A DNA stretch of 64,000 bases from Epiperipatus broadwayi (GCA_028023455.1 JAQFVV010006832.1:62001-126000), one strand, 5' to 3'; positions 35,089 through 47,949 are shown, counted from the first letter of the stretch. A program made the numbers and translations. The notes: a model not told the origin generated them from the letters alone.

Positions 35089-38000
35089 CTAATCATAATG
35101 TATGGGCCGAAGACTTCTAGCATTATAGGTTCCCCTCGAACCATCATGCATATGAACCACATAAGCATTTGTTCCAACCTTTTTGTCAATCCGATATGGT
35201 CCCTCATAAATATTAAAAAATTTCTTGAATTTGTGGTCTTGTGGATTACTAACATGAGGTGTACGAACTAATACCATATCTCCTTCCTTGAACTGACTGG
35301 GATGCTGTGGACCTTGTAATCCCCGTTTGTCTCCCATTTTTATCATATTTTCTTTAGCTTTGATGACATCATCATTGTGATCTGGCTCCTCTAATATAAC
35401 AGGCAATAAGGTTTTAATTACACTTTGCTCTTCCTTTCCAAAATGTAACCGCATAGGTGTAAAACCTGTAGATTCATTTCTAGTCATGTTAATGTACAAC
35501 AATACCTGCTTTAATTGGTTTACCCAACCACGATGATTTCCTTCAAGATATACCCTAAATAACCGACTTAATTCTCTCATAACCCTCTCACATGGGTTAG
35601 ATTGAGGGTTACGAATAGAAATCAGTACAGGTTTAATGTTTTGCATACATAACCAATTTTTCCATTCTACTGACATAAATGAAGTGGCATGATCGGTCAA
35701 AATTGACTCTGGTTTTCCAACTATTGGAAATTGAAAGTTTGTCATTACTTTGATGACATCATTAGCTGCAGCTTTTCTCACTGGATAAGCAGTGACATAT
35801 TTTGTAAATAAGTCATATGTTACTAACAAAAACTTGTACTGCCGATAAGAGGGTAAAGGACCATAAAAATCAATGGCCAAAATTTCATTAGGCTTGTTTG
35901 GTAATATAGGTTGCCATTTTCCCGCATATGACCTATTCAGAAACTTTGTTTTAAGACAAATTTCACACAATTGTAAAGTATCCAGTATAGATGCATACAT
36001 TCGAGGCCAATAAAACAACTTACGCAAAGCATGTTCTATTTTTCTAGGACCATAGTGTCCACACAGACAATGTACATAATTTATAAGTCTTTTCCTAATA
36101 TTGCTAGGAACATAAACTTTCCATGATCCAGAATTTGTAAGATCTACTTGGTACATTAATATACCTTTTGACAATTGATACCGTATCAATTCTTCATTAA
36201 TTATTGGCTCTGCCACTCCCATTGCAATAGTATTGTCATTCAATTGGGACATTATAGGCCCCAATTTAGGATCCTGTAATTGAAGTTCACTAATATTGGT
36301 TAAATCTTTCTCCACAGAGTCATCGACTACCAAAGTAAGAGCTGTCAAAACCAAGTTTCCTGTATAATTAATAGGTTGATCTGGGTATTCCATTGGGTTC
36401 CGACTAAGAATATCAGAGACTATATTATTTTTACCCTGACAGTATTGCACAGTATAGTTAAATTGTTGCAAGAATAAACTCCATCTCACCAAGCGGTCAT
36501 TATTTAGATATCCCTTATTTAAAAATTCCAAACTCTTATGGTCTGTTATCACTACCACTTGGGATCCCAACAAAAATTGCTTAAGCTTAGTGAAAGCCCA
36601 AACTACTGCCAGAGCCTCTTTCTCTGTTGTGGAATAATGCATTTCAGCCCCTTTTAACCTACGGCTTAAAAAATACAAGATCAATGGTTTACCTTCTACA
36701 CTCATTTGAAATAGCACCACTCCAAGCCCATACCCACTGCTGTCTGTTTGAACATAAAATGGCTGTTGAAAATTTGGATAATGTAGAATTACTGTTTCCA
36801 AAAATCTTGCTTTCACATGCTCTAACTCTACTTGATGAATATCTAGCCATTTCCATTTAACATCTTTCTTCAACAATTGAGACATGTGAATTGTATCTAA
36901 GGCAAAATTCTTATAAAAGCGATGGTAAAAATTGCATAATCCGAAGAATGAACGCAGTTGCTTCTTATTTTCAGGTTGTGGAAAATTTTTTATAGCCCTA
37001 ATTTTGTCAGGATGAGGCTTAATTCCTGCTGCACCTACCAGATGCCCTAAAAAGATGATTTCTTCAGTAGCAAAGGTACTTTTCTTTAAGTTAATTTTGA
37101 TGTTTTTATTCTTACATTCTTGAAGAAATGCTTTTAAATGTCGTAGATGTTCATCCATATCCCGTGAAGCAATAACGATGTCATCTACATACATCACTAA
37201 TATGTTCTTAATCTCTGTAGATAAAACTTGATTTAAACAGCGAATTAAACTTGCCCCACTATTAACCAATCCGAATGGCATCCTCTGGAACATATAAGAT
37301 TGTCCCTCATATTTGAAAGCAGTAAACTTTTGATCTTGCGAATGCAAATAAATTTGCCAATAACTGGCTGTCAAATCTACAGTAGTGAATATCTTCTTTC
37401 CTTCAAAACGAGCTAAGAGTTCCTGTACTATTGGAGGAACATCACGTTCCGGAATTGTCCTACGATTTAGAAATCGGGCATCCAAACAAATGCGAGCTGA
37501 TCCATCCTTCTTTTTGACAATAACTAAAGGGTTATTAAATGCCGAGGCAGATTTTCGGATAACACCCCATTCCACCATCTGGCTAATTTGCTTATCCACC
37601 TCTTTTTTGTATTGATAAGGTATTGGGTAGGATTTGCACTGAAAGGGTTCCAGATCATTCAGTCGTATCCGGTGGACATACCCTTTGATGATTCCAGGCT
37701 GTTTTGAAAAAACATTTTTGTAATTACACAATAACAAATATAAGGCCTCTTTCACCTCATCAGTTAAACCAATTGATTCATTTACCTTTAATTTTACATC
37801 AAGATCAGTTGTGACTGTTTCCATGCAACTTAAATTTAAGGATTGGTGCAGTACATATTGCTTAAAATGAACAATTTCACCTTTACATATCAATTGTTTT
37901 GCCATATAATCTATGATGCAACCATGCATCTGAAGAAAATCTGATCCCAAGATCACAGCATGTACTAACCCTGCCATTATCAAAAAAACATGTTCCTGGC

Positions 38001-38400
38001 TTACTGAATTGAATTGTACTGTTAGCCATACTTGTTGAGGAATCAATTTAGCTTTTCGCCCATTGGCTAAGGTAACCTGAAAGGATTGTTTGATCGGCAA
38101 GGATGGAACAATCATACCCACTTTTAAAAGTCGGTGAAACAATTCATCTGAAATGATGGAAGCCTGACTACCGGTATCAATTAAAGCTTTAATTTCAATT
38201 TTTCCAAACATGATCATAATTTCTGGACAATTGCTAAAAAAAAATTGATTCTCTATTTCCTCCACTCCAAAATCTTCCAGTTCAAACTCTATTGAATTTA
38301 AAGCTACAACCAAATCGTTCCTCTCCATATCAATCATTGGTCCCCGCAGTGAGGAACACTGCCACGAGGCCCTACTCAGTTTAATGGATGATTTGAACAT
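35089..38400 (-). CDS. pol: Gypsy Pol polyprotein (protease-RT-RNase H-integrase)
   Basis: 1103 residues, complete and open. Aspartic protease: IDTGSQASII with the active DTGS at residues 75-78. RT about 215-450: catalytic YVDD at 404-407. RNase H about 545-665: TDSSGYGLG at 552, and VITDHKSLEFL. Integrase: zinc-binding H777, H782, C812, C815, and catalytic D844, D903, E938 with the D-35-E spacing. The C-terminal GPYRIDKKVGTNAYVVHMHD is a Gypsy-type integrase tail with no obvious chromodomain. The start overlaps the gag end by 25 bp in the -1 frame, so translation is probably by ribosomal frameshift rather than from the first Met. All catalytic residues are present. Confidence 0.95.
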   Translation of the reverse strand: MFKSSIKLSRASWQCSSLRGPMIDMERNDLVVALNSIEFELEDFGVEEIENQFFFSNCPEIMIMFGKIEIKALIDTGSQASIISDELFHRLLKVGMIVPSLPIKQSFQVTLANGRKAKLIPQQVWLTVQFNSVSQEHVFLIMAGLVHAVILGSDFLQMHGCIIDYMAKQLICKGEIVHFKQYVLHQSLNLSCMETVTTDLDVKLKVNESIGLTDEVKEALYLLLCNYKNVFSKQPGIIKGYVHRIRLNDLEPFQCKSYPIPYQYKKEVDKQISQMVEWGVIRKSASAFNNPLVIVKKKDGSARICLDARFLNRRTIPERDVPPIVQELLARFEGKKIFTTVDLTASYWQIYLHSQDQKFTAFKYEGQSYMFQRMPFGLVNSGASLIRCLNQVLSTEIKNILVMYVDDIVIASRDMDEHLRHLKAFLQECKNKNIKINLKKSTFATEEIIFLGHLVGAAGIKPHPDKIRAIKNFPQPENKKQLRSFFGLCNFYHRFYKNFALDTIHMSQLLKKDVKWKWLDIHQVELEHVKARFLETVILHYPNFQQPFYVQTDSSGYGLGVVLFQMSVEGKPLILYFLSRRLKGAEMHYSTTEKEALAVVWAFTKLKQFLLGSQVVVITDHKSLEFLNKGYLNNDRLVRWSLFLQQFNYTVQYCQGKNNIVSDILSRNPMEYPDQPINYTGNLVLTALTLVVDDSVEKDLTNISELQLQDPKLGPIMSQLNDNTIAMGVAEPIINEELIRYQLSKGILMYQVDLTNSGSWKVYVPSNIRKRLINYVHCLCGHYGPRKIEHALRKLFYWPRMYASILDTLQLCEICLKTKFLNRSYAGKWQPILPNKPNEILAIDFYGPLPSYRQYKFLLVTYDLFTKYVTAYPVRKAAANDVIKVMTNFQFPIVGKPESILTDHATSFMSVEWKNWLCMQNIKPVLISIRNPQSNPCERVMRELSRLFRVYLEGNHRGWVNQLKQVLLYINMTRNESTGFTPMRLHFGKEEQSVIKTLLPVILEEPDHNDDVIKAKENMIKMGDKRGLQGPQHPSQFKEGDMVLVRTPHVSNPQDHKFKKFFNIYEGPYRIDKKVGTNAYVVHMHDGSRGTYNARSLRPIHYD

Positions 38401-40244
38401 CCAGTCGCTGGAGTCTTAACCCCAGTACTGGTGGTACCATATGGATAACCTCCTGGTTGTAAACTGGTAACACGATTATATTCATGATTTTTAAAGTAAC
38501 CTCCATGATCCCGATATGGATTTTGTCTCCTATTATTACGGTAATTCCTTGTGGACCTTTGCATGCGACCTGCAAATTGGTTTCCTGGTACATGATAATT
38601 TACATTTGCCAAACTATAATTAGAGTTATCTCTTGTAGTTCCAGTTGATCTATTACAAGTACCATCTCCAGCTTCTAATATTCCCAGGATATCTGCTACT
38701 TCTTCAACGGTATGCCGATCTGCAGCCACCAATGTTTGCTCAATATGCCTTGGTAAATTTCTACGCAAAATCCGCACAATCTGAGTTTCTGATAATGGAA
38801 ATGCAGTCAGGGTTTTGAATTTGGCCACCTGATGTCTAAAAAATTGAGTATAACTCCCATCATGAGAAGTATATTTTTCATGAGAAAGTCTATGGCGAAT
38901 AGAATCCTGCTTGTCCTCATTCCAGAAGTTATTCATTATTGCTTCACGATAATCACCATAAGTCTGAGGCCTTTCAAACAGAGATCTCCACCATTCTTTA
39001 GCTGATGCATATAAATGGTTACTAGCAACTGCCAACTTTTCTTTCTCTGACAGGATACTGAGTGTAAACAACTCTTCTAATGTATTCAAGTATTCCATAG
39101 GATTTTCATGATATTCGCCTTTAAAAACCCTAACATTAATGAACCTTGCAGCATTATGATTCATATATGAATCACTAGAGATTTGGTGTGGAAAATCAGA
39201 AGATCTTTTGGACTCCATCACATTTGCTCCATTATGAACTTTATCTAAACAACATTTACAATTTTCTTTATTTATCAATTCCTTAACAAATGTCTCATCC
39301 TTAAGATAACCTCTGTCTGTAATATTATCTTTCATTTTATTTTGGTCAATCTCTACTTCATATTCTTTCCATTGTTTTTGTAAATTTGATATACATTCAC
39401 AATTCTCTAACATAATGGTTTTTATTTGCTCAACTTTTACATCTATCTCTGCCACATCCTTTCGTACCTCTATTTCATAATTTTTACAGGCTTCAATTCC
39501 ACTATTATTCATATATTCTGAAAGGGGTCTTAATTTTCCTTGAATTTGATCCAGTTTAACATCTATTTCCTGAATACGATTAGAAGTAACATCATTTACT
39601 ACATTAATACGTTCATTTATATCTTGTAATTTATTAACATCAATCAGCTGTTCCTCTTGTTGCAATCCCACAGCAACTTTAACTTCAGCAGAGATAGTTG
39701 TATAAATATTTTTAAATGAAGATTCATTATCAATTCTCAATGCTTGGAATTTATCCCACAATACTTTACTATCATTAATAATCTTTTTCTCAAATTCCCC
39801 ATGCTCTTTCTTAGACTCTTCTAATCTGGCTATAATTCCTTGATTTTCTTCCCTCATTTCACTACTTATTTCCTCAAATTTTGCTTTTAAAGAATTAGCT
39901 TCAACCATTGTCTCTTCTCTGTATTTTTCCATCTTTTCATCCAATTTTACTTCTACTCTCCTAACACTATTATCTACCAGAGCTTTTAATTCATCTTTTA
40001 ATTCCCTAGAAAATTTATTAGAATTGACTTTCATCTCAGTTCTAAGTTCCTCTTTTAGTTCATCAGAGTTAGTTTTTAAACTAGTCTCTAGTTTCTGGGA
40101 AAGTTCATCAGAATTTGTTTTTAATCTAGATTCTAGTTTTTGGGAAAGTTCATCATATTTGGTATTTAACTCAGCTCTAAATTTTTCCATAAAATCTCTT
40201 AAATCAAAATCACCACTAACTGGCATTTCACTACTGTTGTCCAT
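38376..40244 (-). CDS. gag: Gypsy Gag with long coiled-coil N-terminus
   Basis: 622 residues. Residues about 20-330 are a Lys/Glu-rich coiled coil with short internal repeats (KLESRLKTNSDELSQ and KLETSLKTNSDELKE), unusually long for a Gypsy gag. Residues about 367-525 form the retrotransposon gag capsid domain: VFKGEYHENPMEYLNTLEEL, SAKEWWRSLFERP and ETQIVRILRRNLPRHIEQTL. The C-terminus (about 540-622) is Arg/Asn rich and has no CCHC knuckle; it could bind RNA through its basic residues. A pair of cysteines at 330-332 (KCCLDK) lies outside the usual place. Homologous to the gag remnant at 24.3-25.9 kb. Confidence 0.88.
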   Translation of the reverse strand: MDNSSEMPVSGDFDLRDFMEKFRAELNTKYDELSQKLESRLKTNSDELSQKLETSLKTNSDELKEELRTEMKVNSNKFSRELKDELKALVDNSVRRVEVKLDEKMEKYREETMVEANSLKAKFEEISSEMREENQGIIARLEESKKEHGEFEKKIINDSKVLWDKFQALRIDNESSFKNIYTTISAEVKVAVGLQQEEQLIDVNKLQDINERINVVNDVTSNRIQEIDVKLDQIQGKLRPLSEYMNNSGIEACKNYEIEVRKDVAEIDVKVEQIKTIMLENCECISNLQKQWKEYEVEIDQNKMKDNITDRGYLKDETFVKELINKENCKCCLDKVHNGANVMESKRSSDFPHQISSDSYMNHNAARFINVRVFKGEYHENPMEYLNTLEELFTLSILSEKEKLAVASNHLYASAKEWWRSLFERPQTYGDYREAIMNNFWNEDKQDSIRHRLSHEKYTSHDGSYTQFFRHQVAKFKTLTAFPLSETQIVRILRRNLPRHIEQTLVAADRHTVEEVADILGILEAGDGTCNRSTGTTRDNSNYSLANVNYHVPGNQFAGRMQRSTRNYRNNRRQNPYRDHGGYFKNHEYNRVTSLQPGGYPYGTTSTGVKTPATGCSNHPLN

Positions 40245-41961
40245 TATTATTAGAACTACAATATTATATACTCATAAAAAAAAATCTAAGATATATATAT
40301 ATTTCTATATAGTAATTACCACAGATCAAGGGCTCACCATCTCCAATCATTATTCCAACAAGCAATTACTCAACTAAGCAAAGTACAAGCCTTTTTTAAT
40401 TTTATGATACATAATAGCTATCCGACAATCTAAATTTCAGTTGTTAGAACTCATAAACTTATTGGCTTATAAAAAGTCTCTTCTATCACTATAACAATAA
40501 TAAATTCCTCTAAAAATATATATATATAGAGAGAGAAAAAAAAATAACAACTGAGATCACTAACTAACATTTATTTATAGATAATGATAATAAATATTCC
40601 ACACTTATACAATATTGAAATGTGGAAATTTCATATCAAATTCAATATAACCTTGAAATATTTAAAATACAATAAAATGTTCACATGCCTTGAAAACAAC
40701 CAATTCAATAATATTGTGAGATAACTTTCGCACTCAAGATAATGGTAGTTAAGCATAAACTTACTAAATTGATACCTATAAATTTTCTGGACCTTAAAAC
40801 TTAATAACATTTTATATACATAAAAAAAAAAAAAAAATCAACTTCACTAATTATTTACTTTTGTGCCCGAAATATTTTACTAAAATTGTACTAATGCAGT
40901 TTATTATCAACAAACATTCACTAATTGAACTTCATGTTTAAAAGTCACTTATAATGGAAAATAAAACATTGATATGTTTGTTTTCAAACCCTAATTGATA
41001 ATCAATGTAATAGATTATTTGTTCCAAACAATAATCAATTAACCAAGCCCTTAAGTTTGGTGTTATATATTTAAGTTATATACTTATCTATTCCTCCAAA
41101 GATCCGACAGATACTGACAGCCAAAAGATTGATTAGCACTTCACAATTTTGATATAGATAAAAGAATTCAATCACTACTCCCAAAGCATACAATGTTTCA
41201 TGAACACTTAGATGATTATCACATTTCATTCTATCCAAGCTACTACAACCCATAATAATTTTCTGAAAACACTATTACACTGCCCTGCTTACATCCAAGT
41301 CTTAGGGGCTATTATTTATAAAATATTTCCTTGCTCATCTTTGGGAGACTTAGAGGCAAATATTATACATATATCAAAATAATTATACCTTACCCTCTCT
41401 GGAGTCTTAAAGGTAAAATCATGGCAGGACTACTGTTAACTGCTTCATGATAAATAATAACTAACATCAAAATTTGGGTTGGAGCAGTAAATGATATCAA
41501 TCAATCACAAGTGACATGAATGCATCACATCCTCAAGACAATGACAAAAATTCCCCATCCAACATCAATACTTGCAACAGAACCAACCAAACTCCAACAA
41601 TCAAATATCCAATCCAACCTTCAAAATTATAGATTTTCTACAACATAAACTTTCCAAATATGGACAAAATTATTACGCTATAATTTAACACCATCAATAT
41701 AATTTTTAAATTGAAATTAAACTGCTTCATGACTATATTTATCTTTCATCATTAAAAAAATACAATAACAGTAACCATCACCATCTAAACATAAGGCCAA
41801 AATATTTCCATTTATATAAAAAAAAATTAAACACACAAAAATGCTTCTCTTTCTTTAAACTATACATCTCATATCAATATATATATACTACACATCTCTC
41901 AGGTATGTGGGGTATTTCAAGCCCTAATTAGCTTATTTCGAGCCCTAGTTGTTGCGCCAAA
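40245..41961 (-). other. Gypsy 5' leader between LTR and gag
   Basis: About 1.7 kb, unusually long for a leader, without coding capacity beyond a 60-codon frame at 41071-41253 that I do not support. The primer-binding site is at its upstream end (minus strand), directly after the LTR at 41961. Confidence 0.6.
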
Positions 41962-44414
41962 TGTAATGGAACGTACTTGCTGCATTCCATTTAAATTGAA
42001 GAAAGAAGGCCCCAAACATTGGGAAAGCCAAATATAATGGAATGTATCTTTATATGATCTCAAATGAAAATAAACATATGAACTTTTGCAACAATAATCA
42101 TTAGTTAACCAAGCCCCTAACTTTGATACACCAAATGTAATGAATAATTAAACGAACATATTATGCTGACCACGTTGTGGCGTCCAAATGTAATGGAACA
42201 TACTTTTACTCCATTATACCAATCATCAGTTAACTGGGACCAACAGTTTGTGGTGCCAAATGTAATGGACAATATATCATATAAACATATTATACCTCAA
42301 ATGTAATGGAACATCAATATATGAGAAGAAAATAATGCTTCAAACATTGGATGATAAACGTAATGGAATATATATAATCTAAATGAATCCAATTGTTGAG
42401 AAAGCCTAATATAATAAATTGTATAATTTAAATGAAGAAAAACAAAATTATCCCAGTTATATTTAAATAAATTGTTTATATGCCCTTCCAACTAGCTATA
42501 CATGAAATAAATCTAAAATCATACAGAGCAATGAGATCTATCATTATAATTTATTTTCAAGGTTGATATGACTAACTAATCAAATATATATCAGAAACAA
42601 AGGGAATTCTATTAAATCCAATATACACATCTATTATGTAAATTTATGTATATCTAAACATATCAATGAATAATAATATGTGTAAGTGACCTAAAGACTA
42701 AACAATAAGTGAAATATGAAGTTATCCTCTATTAAATTGTGAATTCAATTAATTTCATAATGACTTTGGCACTAAAAGAAAAATAAGAATAAAATATTAA
42801 TACACTTTCAAATAAATTACAAAGGCATTACTTATAAAACAAATAGTACATCCTTTATTTTTATATTATGGTTTAATTTTAGGTAATATCAATGTTTTAA
42901 ATACAAACCCAAATAATAAATATACATATATACTTGCAATAAGTATATATATTAAATAAATAAAGACATATCTGTGCTTAACAAGTAGGTATTAATATAA
43001 ATACAAATCCATATTTATATTTTTCAGATATTTAAAATAATAAATAAAAAATATTATATACAGCAAATATATATAAATTATTGTTTTGGTATGCATAAGA
43101 ATCATTATATAAAGTTAAAAAAAAAAAAAATGGAAATAAATTAATAATAAAACAATTTTTATAATAAACATTTGCGAATAGAAATTTACTTATTAAAATA
43201 TACATAACAACTCATATGCAACCCAAACTTATAAGCCATACTTTAAGATTTTAAATTACTTAAGTGTTAATTTTGACACCTGTTAAACGTTTATTGCTGT
43301 TAGAAAACAAGACGCTTGAATTGAATATTTATAAAACGTTATATTTTTATAATGAAAAATAAAAGTAAACAAAAATATCGATCTCAAAAATATATTTATA
43401 CATATAAAATTATTTACTACCTTTCAAAGTTCACATGTCCAGTTTTCCTTCAAAAGTCAACTTATTCCTTTGTTTTATTTCTTTATCCGTTTAATATTAG
43501 AATGCATTCTAGTTAAAGTGAAGAAACTATCACGTTAGAGAAAATTGTCAATTCTTGGATGTATGTATATTTTTATCCTTCTAAAATTTCTTTCCTTGAA
43601 AAATAAATAAATAAATTGAAATGTTGAATCCAATATATTAATTCTAGTTACCTCCAGATTATTATTAGATTGACCATTATAGATTCCAGATAGCTATGTC
43701 AAATTTCGGCTTCAGACGCGATGAAATATATGTATTGAAATTTTCTTAGTTTTTTCTTTTTAAACTGCCTTGGAATAAATGAAAGAAAATGGTGCAGCCT
43801 CTTGGCTGCGATATATCTCTATTAGCCTGTCATGATTTATGTATTTACCATAGAAATCTATCTTATTCCAATATTCTGAAGAATGGTAATTTCAAAGAAA
43901 CAAAGTACAACAAAATTTTATCCTTCAGTTGGTTTTATTACTATCTTAATAATAATAACTTCCTTTTTTGTTGTTGCTGTTGTTCCACGTGCTAGCAAAT
44001 GCTGTTTTGAAAACCATTGTTACACATGTTTTATTTTAAACAATTAACATTAAAAAAAAAAAAATATCAAGCATATATATATATAAAAATATTAAATTGA
44101 AAATTTATTCGACAGCTTTAAAAAAAATATATATATACATAAATAATAATATTGCATTTTTTTAATAATCACTGCAAATAAAATAATTTTTTTATATAAT
44201 CAACAATTTATATGTCTTTATTTATTTATAATAATTAAATATTCATAACGATGTACCATCAACATATAAATAAAATAATAACTTCAAACAATAACTATAC
44301 CTAATAACCATAAACAATGATAATACTTCATATATAAACATCAACTCAAAGAGATTTTTTTTTTAATAACAAATGACAATTTTTAAAATATAGATAGACT
44401 TATCGATATTTACA
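41962..44414 (-). repeat. 5' LTR of the Gypsy element
   Basis: 2453 bp. Plus-strand start TGTAATGGAACG, end gatatttaca, then a (TA)n tract. It contains the same block of degenerate ccaaatgtaatgg repeats at about 41957-42370 as the other LTR. Confidence 0.92.
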
Positions 44415-44432
44415 ATATATATATATATATAT

Positions 44433-45740
44433 TGTAACCGATGGAATTGTTGAATGCTGTATTCCATTTAAATTGAAGAAAGAAGGCCCAAAATGTTGGT
44501 GCCAATTTGTAACTGATTGAATTGATGGATGTAGGTGATGGTTAGGATGATTAATCTGATCTGATAAAAAAAAAATCTAAAAATCTAATTTAAATTAATC
44601 TGGTCTAGCTCAATCGGGTCGCCATTATGTAATAAACCATCACAAAGCACAAATAATCTCTCTTAAAGTTTAATTTACTTAAGTTATATGTGAAATGAAG
44701 GAATAATGAGACTATCTGATCCAGACATCAACAAATCCATCACAATTACAACATAAATTGTAAAGAGCAGTGAAACCAACTACTATTGCCCTAAACAATA
44801 ATATAGGATTAGGCTAACTACTTGATTGGCAATCTAATCAAAATCAAATCCAATTAATAACTAAAACAGATTCCAATATATATTTTATTAGCCTGTTACT
44901 GTTATAGTAATTTAAATCTACTTTATTATTTAAAGATGCTGCCTTTTTAACTTAATGGATAAGCTTCTAAGTACCTGTAATAGTACTTTACAAAACATTT
45001 TTTACATATAGACATTATTTAAATATAAAAACAAAATAATACTTGAACAAAATATATATATATATCTATTTTAATAAACGCTAAATAGAAAGATAAACAC
45101 TCGTGTCAATAAGCGATATACAATTCTTTCTACTTCAATCTTTAATTAATAATTTTCTGTTGGCATCAACTGGTTTTATTATAATTTTATAAACACTTTG
45201 AAAATTTATGCACTCACTTAAATGTTTAAACAAATTAATATACGTCTATGGTTTACTAAGAAGCTACAAAATAATTTATAAATAATTTATAAATATCTTC
45301 CAATAAAGTGATGCTTAATTAGTGCTTCGTTTATGTTTTAAAATAGAATACTTCACTGGAGTTTAATATCAACACTCTATTAGCTCATCTCTAACTCTAC
45401 AATGTCCAACCACATTACATAAAAGACATATCAAGTTTCTATTGGATGTTTATTCACCTGTGAGTATTAATACAATCTGTTTGAAATTTTAAACAATTGA
45501 ATAAAAATTGACCGGCAACAATTAAAACATATGATTATAATTGATATTTATACAAATCAAAACAATATTCAATTAAATCGGTCAATGAAGTTTATTCTCT
45601 TCATTTTATAGAAGTTTAAGAAAAATATCCAAGACGAATTATTCTGAACCAAACGATAAAGTACGATCTATTTAGATTTTTATGACGGAATCAGACAAAC
45701 ATGAAATGATTGACTTTGTAATATTAACTAAGATAAATGA

Positions 45741-45826
<86 letters not shown>

Positions 45827-47719
45827 CGAATGCAAATGTAAATATAAAATTCATATGGAAACAAAATAAAATACTAATAAGCAAAACATACCTTATCTTA
45901 TATTCTAATTCACTTACCAAGCTGAGTTTGAATCTTGTTACTTAAATAGCTACGTCATCTTATGCAATCCAAATAAAACAAAATAATTAAACTAGTCTTG
46001 ATATTTAAATTAACTCAATTTATTGGATTATATAAAAGAAAATTGGCAAGATTAATGATAAAATACATCGGAAATGACTTTATATTTTAGATTGATTGAC
46101 CAAATAAAAATGATAAAATTGCTATGTGTATCTCTAAATGTGTTGCGACAACGATAACGACAAAAAAAAAATGAATGAGTAAATGAAGGGAAAGGCTTTT
46201 GGATATTTTGCTGAAAAATTTACATATAACCGATACCAAAGATGTGAAATAGGAGGGTATCAAAATCTATTTGTTTATCAAAATAATAACGGATAAATGA
46301 ATATGAAATAATAAATATATTTGAGTCTTTCCGATCATTTTCATTTAATAAATTATATTACTTTTAGAGATAATTAAAAAAAAATCATCCCCTTTTATTA
46401 CATATAAAAAAAAATTAATACACGCACATTTTATATAAAAAAAATCATACCATATATATATGAGTCTGTTCGTTCACTATTTATTTGCCCATTGATTGAC
46501 TTCAGTTCTTATGGTGTAAAGAGAAGTTTCTTTGTCAAAAATAATAATCGCAAACTTTATAATGCTTCACTAAAAGTTTTCCTTTTCTGTCCGAAGAGGT
46601 GAGTGCACTTTGATTAGCCCTTTTATGATGTGAATTGATCCAGTTGGTCCATGTTCCTTTACTCGTGAGACGATGTTTACGCAAATCCATTTTTTTTAAA
46701 AAAAACAGAAATATCTTTGTTTTCTTTTTTTTTTTTTTTTTTAAATTAAAAATAGCCGACCCTTTTTTTTTTTTTTTATAAAGCATTTTTTTTTTTTACT
46801 TCATAGGTTTCTTTTTTTTTTACACTTTGCTGCCGCTTCCCTGGAAACTTTTCGCAACTGCCCTCTAAATGATTGAACGGACAGATAATTCAACTATTTT
46901 TCCATGTTTTATGGTTTTACACACAAAAAAAAATATTGAAAAACTTTATTTGTTAAGACACAGAAAATAGGTCTGTCCTTGACTATAGCAAAATGATGAA
47001 AAACAGGTCCTGTTATATTCTGTCGCGTCTTTTTTATAGGTTCTCTTTCTGACGTTTCTCGTATCTTGACGACCATCCAATATTACTCAAATAAACCTCA
47101 ATTTTATCAATTTTTTTATAGTTGTTTTCGCGCGGTTTGTACGGTAAGTTTGGAGAAAAAGATACATGAAAATTAAATCCAAATTCGATTACAATTTTTT
47201 TATTATTTACAAACCAAAATACAAAATTGATATAACAACCTTTTATTTACTTGATAAACATCAATAATTTACACATATCTATATTTTTAATAATAATATT
47301 TTTTTAAATTAATTTATAAACAAATATACACAACATAAAAACATTGAACTGTATGTAAAAATGTTACTATGGTGACTGCATTCATATATGAAATATGTAA
47401 AATAATATCGATCCTATTTTGGTAAACTTATATTGTACTGAATTGTTTTTTTTTTTTTTAAATTTATTTATTTATATGTTTTTCTTAAGTTTGATTATAG
47501 TGAAGTTATTTTTATTTTAAAGCTAGAATCAACAGTATATAATTCTATTTAAAAGCTTTAAGGTTGCCATGGTGATCAAATTTAAATCTACATTTCCAAG
47601 ATCTTACATTATCTATCTATTAAGCAAAGGAAAAATCAAATAAGATCAACAAACTTCTTTATTTATTTATTTATTATATTTTTTTTATATATACCTGGAT
47701 CATCAATCTGAACATTCAC
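44433..47719. mobile_element. LTR-like block between (TA)n tracts, related to the Gypsy LTR at one end
   Basis: Begins TGTAACCG right after the (TA)n at the Gypsy boundary and ends gaacattcaca before another (TA)n. The first ~80 bp share attccatttaaattgaag and aaagaaggccc with the Gypsy LTR end. A second TGTAACTG starts at 44513, preceded by ggtgccaa, like an LTR/primer-binding junction. The rest is AT-rich with a long (AT)n at about 45743-45820 and poly-T runs at 46727-46810. No coding. It may be a solo LTR or a decayed non-autonomous element. Confidence 0.4.
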
Positions 47720-47820
47720 AATATATATATATATGTTAAAACGAAGATTTGCACGGGTTAAATATATAAAATACATATTTTGCGGGTTCATCCGTGTTAA
47801 AAACTTTTAATATTAATATA

Positions 47821-47860
47821 CTGACATTTCGACTTGGTCACACAAGCCATCCACAGAGTT
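47821..47860 (-). ncRNA. Hammerhead-like motif in Penelope copy 1, left arm
   Basis: Reverse complement of the motif at 49691-49726: CTGTGGA core, stem II GGCTTG/CAAGTC, GAAA, TGTC. Same non-consensus core. Confidence 0.45.
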
Positions 47861-47949
47861 ATAAAAGGTAGAAAGATGGTTGTAGAGGCGCTACAATCAC
47901 TGATTTGAATAAAATGTTAAAATTCCACCAATAGCAAAAAATGTTAAAT

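Larger units (their letters stand above)
31451..44414 (-). mobile_element. Near-intact Ty3/Gypsy LTR retrotransposon
   Basis: A 12.96-kb element on the minus strand: 5' LTR 41962-44414, gag, pol, a decayed third ORF, 3' LTR 31451-33897. LTRs are TGTAAATATC...CATTACA on the coding strand. The primer-binding site after the 5' LTR reads TTTGGCGCAACAACTAGGG, and a polypurine-like GGATTAGGGGG precedes the 3' LTR. Both flanks are (TA)n. Gag and pol are open, and the LTRs look alike over nearly their whole length by eye, so it is the youngest large element in the window and may be autonomous. Confidence 0.92.

Noticed and set aside
36627-37615. Short plus-strand frames
   Set aside because: Shadows of the Gypsy pol.
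45672-45920. Frame with Ile-Tyr repeats
   Set aside because: Runs through the (AT)n tract at about 45743-45820; not a protein.
46535-46786. Lys-rich minus-strand frame
   Set aside because: Caused by poly-T tracts at 46727-46810.
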